A stretch of 17,848 bases of DNA from Candidatus Omnitrophota bacterium (GTDB lineage: Bacteria > Omnitrophota > Gorgyraeia > Zapsychrales > Zapsychraceae): contig JAGQKQ010000008.1 in NCBI GenBank assembly GCA_020430005.1, forward strand, positions 1 through 17,848. The letters are read 5' to 3'. The translations under genes were made by a program, and so were the position numbers. This document shows, one piece after another, positions 14,403 through 17,848 of the stretch (its first letter is position 1; each line of letters starts with the position of its first letter). Under the pieces are notes generated by a model. It did not search any database. It was not told the DNA's origin and saw only the letters and a program-made list of their open reading frames with translations.

Positions 14403-15391
14403 TGCATTGGATCATTTTTTTGGTGAGTGCGCTTGTAACAGTGTTGGCGGGGATTCGGCTAACGATTTTCGCGGATAAACTCAGTGACAAACTGAAACTG
14501 GGAAAACTCTGGATCGGGATTGTTTTGTTGGGAATGGTGACATCCCTACCGGAAGCGATTACAACGATCTTTTCCATTATATCGCTGAATGCTGAGAATA
14601 TGGCCGTCGGGAACCTTCTGGGAAGTAATAATGTGAATCCGATGCTTCTGGTGATGATGGATTTTCTTTATCGCAAAGGCTCTGTTTCCGACGATATTCA
14701 TCCGCAGGCCTCGCACAGAGTTTCCGCCTTTTTTGCGGTTGTTTTAACACTGATCGTTGTTTTAGAAATCGGTTTCAGTTCTTTTCCCAAAACAGGACCT
14801 CTGACAATAGGCGGCATTCTTATTTGTTTTATGTATTTTTACGGAATGCATAAAATGTCGAAACTGGATGCCGATCCGGCGGCTGTTATTCAGCCGGAGT
14901 TACAAAGGGAAGCGCCGGAATCGTTGGCTGTGATTTGGTTGAATTTATTAGCCAGCGCGGCGGTTGTTACGATCGCGGCGATATGGCTGGCCAAATCAGC
15001 GGATACGATTGCTTTGCAGACAGGATTGGGACGAACCTTTGTGGGAACAATCCTTTTGGCCTTTGTAACATCGCTTCCCGAACTGGTAGTTACCCTTTCC
15101 GCTATGAGATTAGGCACGCTGGATTTGGCCGTCGGCAATGTGTACGGCAGTAACATGACCAATATGTTTATCCTCGTTTTGTGCGGTTTGGTGAGCCCGG
15201 ACGGAGCCCTTGTGGATGGCGTTTCCAAAACACATGTGATTACCGGGGTATCCAGTATTGCGCTGGTTTTAATTTCTATTACCGGCATCCTGAAAAAGGG
15301 AAAGAAAAAATATTTTCGTTTAGGCTGGGATTCTATCATTATGCTGATACTATTTATATTAGGCTCCGTAATCTTGTATCAGTTAAGGTGA
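14402..15391 (+). CDS. CaCA-family sodium/calcium exchanger-like antiporter
   Basis: The 329-aa membrane protein shows the duplicated alpha-repeats of the Ca2+/cation antiporter superfamily. Repeat 1 has GMVTSLPEAITT (about 44-55) and NMAVGNLLGSN. Repeat 2 has AFVTSLPELVVTL (about 218-230) and LDLAVGNVYGSN. The acidic residue in each TSLPE motif is the expected ion ligand. About ten membrane helices are expected, with a hydrophilic loop in the middle (DADPAAVIQPELQREAPES). The likely reaction is exchange of Ca2+ or another cation against Na+ or H+ across the inner membrane. The start is TTG at 14402, supported by GGAG 6 nt upstream and the immediate beginning of helix 1. The ion specificity cannot be read from the sequence. 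Confidence 0.87.
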   Translation: MHWIIFLVSALVTVLAGIRLTIFADKLSDKLKLGKLWIGIVLLGMVTSLPEAITTIFSIISLNAENMAVGNLLGSNNVNPMLLVMMDFLYRKGSVSDDIHPQASHRVSAFFAVVLTLIVVLEIGFSSFPKTGPLTIGGILICFMYFYGMHKMSKLDADPAAVIQPELQREAPESLAVIWLNLLASAAVVTIAAIWLAKSADTIALQTGLGRTFVGTILLAFVTSLPELVVTLSAMRLGTLDLAVGNVYGSNMTNMFILVLCGLVSPDGALVDGVSKTHVITGVSSIALVLISITGILKKGKKKYFRLGWDSIIMLILFILGSVILYQLR

Positions 15392-15423
15392 CCTCAAATC
15401 AATTTTATTAATCCATCATTACA

Positions 15424-16029
15424 ATGAAACATTTAAGAAAATACTTTTTCTCTGGATTGATCGCCTTTTTGCCGGTTGTTTTAACCTGCTATTTGTTTAT
15501 TAGAATTGTTAAGGGCGCGGACGATCTTTTGGGGCAATTTATCAGTCCGTATCTTTCCGAACTGTTTGGTTTTCATGTGTATGGTGTCGGAATTGTCGTC
15601 GGGATTCTTTTGATTGTCCTGATCGGTTTTTTTGTCACCAATTTTCTCGGTCAAAAAATTTACCAGTTCTTCGAGAAGATTTTTTTGCGGCTGCCGCTGA
15701 TTCGGATGGTGTATTCCGCGATTAAAGAATTGGCCAGTTTTTTGTTCACCCCGCGAAATCAGATGTCGCAGTATCAGCAGGTTGTACTGGTTCAGTATCC
15801 ACGCAAAGGAATTTATTCGATAGGATTTCTGACAAGCAAGTCTTCGTCAAGAATATCTAATAAAACGGGGCATGAACTTTACAACGTGGTTGTCCCGGGA
15901 GCGCCTAATCCGATTACCGGTGTGATTATTTTGGTGCCCCGTAAGGAAATTATCTTTACCGATATTAAGGTGGAAGAAGCGGTTAAATTTATTATCTCCG
16001 GAGGAGTCGTTAATCCGGAGGTTTTATAA
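15424..16029 (+). CDS. DUF502 family membrane protein
   Basis: The 201-aa protein matches the DUF502 pattern: a basic start (MKHLRKYFFSGLIAFLPVVLTCYLF) with helix 1, a periplasmic-type loop, helix 2 at about 56-73 (VGILLIVLIGFFVTNFLG), then a soluble domain with 'EKIFLRLPLIRMVYSAIKEL', 'QVVLVQYPRKGIYSIGFLT', 'NVVVPGAPNPITGVIILVP' and a terminal SGGVVNP. The biochemical function of DUF502 is not established to my knowledge. No Shine-Dalgarno is seen before the ATG. It lies 32 nt after the antiporter and is probably in the same transcript. It is followed by the second octamer-repeat element. Confidence 0.88.
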   Translation: MKHLRKYFFSGLIAFLPVVLTCYLFIRIVKGADDLLGQFISPYLSELFGFHVYGVGIVVGILLIVLIGFFVTNFLGQKIYQFFEKIFLRLPLIRMVYSAIKELASFLFTPRNQMSQYQQVVLVQYPRKGIYSIGFLTSKSSSRISNKTGHELYNVVVPGAPNPITGVIILVPRKEIIFTDIKVEEAVKFIISGGVVNPEVL

Positions 16030-16040
16030 AACATTTTTTA

Positions 16041-16119
16041 CTTCCAGGCGACCCTGTAGCCCGGAGACCCCGCGACCCTGAAGTTTTCAATTCTTCTGGA
16101 GCTCAGGGGCTCTTGAGCA
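16041..16119 (+). repeat. Octamer-repeat palindromic element 2 (DUF502-HAD spacer)
   Basis: CGACCCTG, TAGCCCGG, AGACCCCG and CGACCCTG (16049-16080) are four adjacent 8-nt units with the pattern nRRCCCnG. After a 15-nt AT-rich gap come units in the opposite sense: CTGGAGCT, CAGGGGCT, CTTGAGCA (16096-16119). The two halves can pair, 14 of 20 positions between 16064-16083 and 16095-16114 by hand, as a long imperfect hairpin. It strongly resembles element 1 at 7724-7780 and shares no sequence with known mobile elements that I can name. It runs into the codons of the longer TTG start of the HAD gene. Confidence 0.5.
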
Positions 16120-16133
16120 CTTCTAAAAATAAA

Positions 16134-16781
16134 ATGAAAAAGAAATTGGTTATTTTTGATTTGGACGGAACACTCGTTAATGCGTATAGGGCTGTTTGGC
16201 GAAGCCTTAATTACGCTTTAAAAGAAACGGGACTGCCGCGTATCGATCATTATTCGGTCCAGCGTAATGTGGGCCGGGGAGAGACAAAGCTGATCCGTTC
16301 TCTGGTGCCCGAAAATAAAGTCAAGAAGGTCTTGCGCCTTTATCGTACTCACCATAAGGAAGCTCTAAAACATGGTGTTCATTTTATCCCTTATGCGAAA
16401 GGTGTTTTAAACCGTCTGCATCGACAGGGTTACCCCATGGCGATCGCCAGTAACCGTCCTACCCGATTTACACGTATCATTATGCGAGAATTAGAGATGC
16501 GGCCCTATTTTAAATATGTTATTTGTGCGGATCGGGCGCCGCGAGCGAAGCCGCATCCGGATATTCTTCAAATGGCCTTGCAGCATTTTGACCGGAAACC
16601 TTCCGAAGCCGTCTATGTAGGCGATATGACAATTGACGCGATTAGTGGACGCCGCGCCCGGATTAAAACAGTCATTGTGACCACCGGCTCCAGTTTAAAA
16701 AGGGAAGTTTTGGCCGAAAAACCCTATAAGGTTATTGACCGTTTGGACAAATTTTGGCCGATTTTGAAAGAATTGGAATAA
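16134..16781 (+). CDS. HAD-superfamily hydrolase, phosphoglycolate phosphatase-like
   Basis: The 215-aa protein has the four HAD motifs: I FDLDGT (Asp9, Asp11), II IASNRPTRF, III a Lys in RAKPHPDIL, and IV YVGDMTIDAISGRRA. An alpha-helical cap between motifs I and II (about residues 20-95) places it with subfamily I phosphatases such as phosphoglycolate phosphatase or pyrophosphatase PpaX. The exact substrate cannot be told. I chose ATG 16134 because the FDLDGT strand follows at the usual distance; a TTG at 16113 would add seven residues encoded within the octamer-repeat element. Neither has a convincing Shine-Dalgarno. It is probably the last gene of the run starting at 13251, as a new promoter follows. 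Confidence 0.88.
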   Translation: MKKKLVIFDLDGTLVNAYRAVWRSLNYALKETGLPRIDHYSVQRNVGRGETKLIRSLVPENKVKKVLRLYRTHHKEALKHGVHFIPYAKGVLNRLHRQGYPMAIASNRPTRFTRIIMRELEMRPYFKYVICADRAPRAKPHPDILQMALQHFDRKPSEAVYVGDMTIDAISGRRARIKTVIVTTGSSLKREVLAEKPYKVIDRLDKFWPILKELE

Positions 16782-16793
16782 TTAATATAAGTC

Positions 16794-16822
16794 TTGATAA
16801 AATAATTGAAATTTTGTATAAC
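16794..16822 (+). promoter_or_regulatory. Promoter of the bTHX-like gene and hppA
   Basis: TTGATA (16794-16799), a 17-nt spacer and TATAAC (16817-16822) form a good sigma70 promoter. Transcription would start near 16829, giving a leader of about 56 nt before the strong ribosome site (GGAGAGGGG, 16867-16875). A weaker TAGAAT -10 at 16841-16846 is a possible second start. Confidence 0.55.
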
Positions 16823-16884
16823 AAGGATTCTTAAATAGTGTAGAATTGAACATATATTAATGTATTGGAGAGGGGAAAGTTGCT

Positions 16885-16965
16885 ATGGGTAAAAAGAAAC
16901 GTAGAGGAAAATTAAATTGGCGTTCCAAAAAAGCCAATCATGGCCGAAAACCTAACAGGGGATAA
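16885..16965 (+). CDS. 26-aa basic protein, bTHX-like ribosomal peptide
   Basis: ATG at 16885, 9 nt after a strong Shine-Dalgarno (GGAGAGGGG), opens a 26-residue frame ending TAA at 16963-16965. The peptide begins MGKKKRRGKLNWRSKK and ends GRKPNRG; about half its residues are Lys or Arg. It resembles ribosomal protein THX of Thermus and relatives, which also starts MGK, has an RRGK-x-W core and ends in a basic GK/RP tail, and which sits in the head of the 30S subunit. Identity with THX is likely but rests on a very short match. Promoter, ribosome site and composition together argue it is a real gene. It lies 23 nt upstream of hppA and is probably co-transcribed. Confidence 0.65.
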   Translation: MGKKKRRGKLNWRSKKANHGRKPNRG

Positions 16966-16988
16966 GGCTGGTTTAAAGAAGGGAAGTT

Positions 16989-17848
16989 ATGGATAACCTG
17001 TTTTTTTTCACACCTTTATGCGCGGTTTTGGCGCTGGTATTCGCTTTAGTATTAACATTCAAAATATTTAAAGAAGATGAAGGTTCCGACCGGATGAAGG
17101 AAATTGCTTCGGCTGTCCGGGAAGGGGCTAACGCGTATTTAAAAAGACAATTCGGTTCTGTTGCCGTATTCTTTTTTATTGTCTTTATTATTCTTCTTAT
17201 TCTTGTGAAAAAAGGACTGCTGGAGCCGTTGGTTCCGTATGCCTTTTTGACAGGAGGAATATTTTCCGGTTTGTCCGGATTTTTCGGAATGAAGATTGCT
17301 ACTAATTCCAGTGCACGCACGGCTAATGTGTGTCAAACGTCTTTGAACAAAGGATTGCGTCTTGCCTTTTCATCCGGCGCGGTGATGGGATTTACGGTTG
17401 TCGGTTTGGGGTTATTAAGTTTGACCGGATGGTATTATCTGCTGGACTGGTATTACACGGATCATGCCCCGGAAGGGATATCCAAACTGGCGGCGATTAC
17501 TAATACGATGTTATGTGTCGGGATGGGTGCCAGCTTTATGGCTTTGTTTGCCCGTGTAGGTGGCGGTATTTTTACAAAGGCGGCGGATGTCGGTGCCGAT
17601 CTGGTCGGAAAAGTTGAGGCCGGAATTCCCGAGGACGATCCACGTAATCCGGCAACGATCGCGGATAATGTTGGCGACAATGTCGGGGATGTGGCTGGGA
17701 TGGGAGCCGACTTATTTGAATCCTATATCGGTTCTATCGTGGCGACAAGTGTTTTAGGTGTGGCCGCCGGGCTGGGAGTTAATGGATTTGTTGTGCCGGC
17801 TGTTCTGGCATCAATCGGAATATTAGCATCGATGTTCGGATCGTTTTT
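16989..17848 (+). CDS. hppA: Membrane-bound H+/Na+-translocating pyrophosphatase (3' partial)
   Basis: HppA hydrolyses pyrophosphate and pumps H+ or Na+ across the membrane. From ATG 16989 (GAAGGGAAG just upstream) the frame is open for 286 codons to the right edge. Visible landmarks are an N-terminal helix, KEIASAVREGANAYLKRQF (37-55), several membrane helices, and the substrate-binding block: FARVGGGIFTKAADVGADL (187-205), VGKVEAGIPEDDPRNPATI (206-224), then ADNVGDNVGDVAGMGADLF. These include the acidic and Lys residues that bind PPi and Mg2+. Full-length proteins run about 650-800 aa, so well under half is present. The residues that decide K+ dependence and ion choice lie beyond the edge. 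Confidence 0.95.
   Translation, partial: MDNLFFFTPLCAVLALVFALVLTFKIFKEDEGSDRMKEIASAVREGANAYLKRQFGSVAVFFFIVFIILLILVKKGLLEPLVPYAFLTGGIFSGLSGFFGMKIATNSSARTANVCQTSLNKGLRLAFSSGAVMGFTVVGLGLLSLTGWYYLLDWYYTDHAPEGISKLAAITNTMLCVGMGASFMALFARVGGGIFTKAADVGADLVGKVEAGIPEDDPRNPATIADNVGDNVGDVAGMGADLFESYIGSIVATSVLGVAAGLGVNGFVVPAVLASIGILASMFGSF

Noticed and set aside
14890..15339. 149-codon minus-strand open frame opposite the antiporter
   Set aside because: It lies fully antisense to the second alpha-repeat of the antiporter, and its composition is what a reverse reading of that hydrophobic gene gives.
16973..17320. Minus-strand open frames at the right edge as genes
   Set aside because: The plus strand there encodes an unmistakable membrane pyrophosphatase that runs off the edge, so the minus-strand frames are shadows.
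1..17848. CRISPR array, tRNA, rRNA, transposase or prophage genes
   Set aside because: I saw no regularly spaced direct repeats of CRISPR size, no tRNA-like cloverleaf with a CCA end, no rRNA segment and no recombinase or phage protein.

Overview
The window looks like chromosome of a Gram-negative (diderm, LPS-bearing) bacterium. It encodes outer-membrane assembly (bamD), LPS transport (lptE), a lipid A type acyltransferase, lipoprotein N-acylation (lnt), a lipid II flippase (murJ) and a membrane pyrophosphatase (hppA), at moderate to low GC. The mix of housekeeping genes, several in compact or degenerate versions, with hppA, DUF502 and a bTHX-like peptide fits an uncultivated lineage such as Omnitrophota or a relative. 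That placement is inferred from gene content and recall, not from a search.

Layout. (1) 1-2014: a tight plus-strand run of bamD (5' end outside the window), lptE and a short holA. (2) 1898-2340: minus-strand rpsT, with a consensus promoter whose -35 box lies on the murJ start codon and an intrinsic terminator placed inside the 3' coding part of holA. (3) 2334-5324: murJ, an 81-nt hairpin spacer, and a strongly reduced uvrC. (4) 5376-6510: a stand-alone PilT-like ATPase with its own extended -10 promoter. (5) 6540-7713: prfB with the classic +1 programmed frameshift. (6) 7714-12327: a GC-rich octamer-repeat spacer, then secA overlapping lnt. (7) 12406-13134: a membrane-anchored receiver protein. 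(8) 13251-16781: a lipid/envelope run with an LpxL-like acyltransferase, a 57-aa membrane protein, a CaCA-type cation antiporter, a DUF502 membrane protein, a second octamer-repeat spacer and a HAD phosphatase. (9) 16794-17848: a promoter, a 26-aa bTHX-like basic protein and the 5' part of hppA, which runs off the right edge. No gene-free stretch exceeds 300 bases.

Most products serve envelope building and protein export: SecA exports precursors, Lnt matures lipoproteins such as BamD and LptE, MurJ supplies peptidoglycan precursors, and the acyltransferase makes lipid A or a related lipid. I found no CRISPR array, transposase, tRNA or rRNA. The most unusual content is a UvrC that has lost all four metal-cluster cysteines and two structural regions, a PilT-like ATPase with an altered Walker B box, an LpxL-like enzyme lacking the usual catalytic acid, and several unexplained non-coding structures: the 81-nt hairpin, two palindromic octamer arrays, a heptamer array and palindromes in the murJ 5' end.
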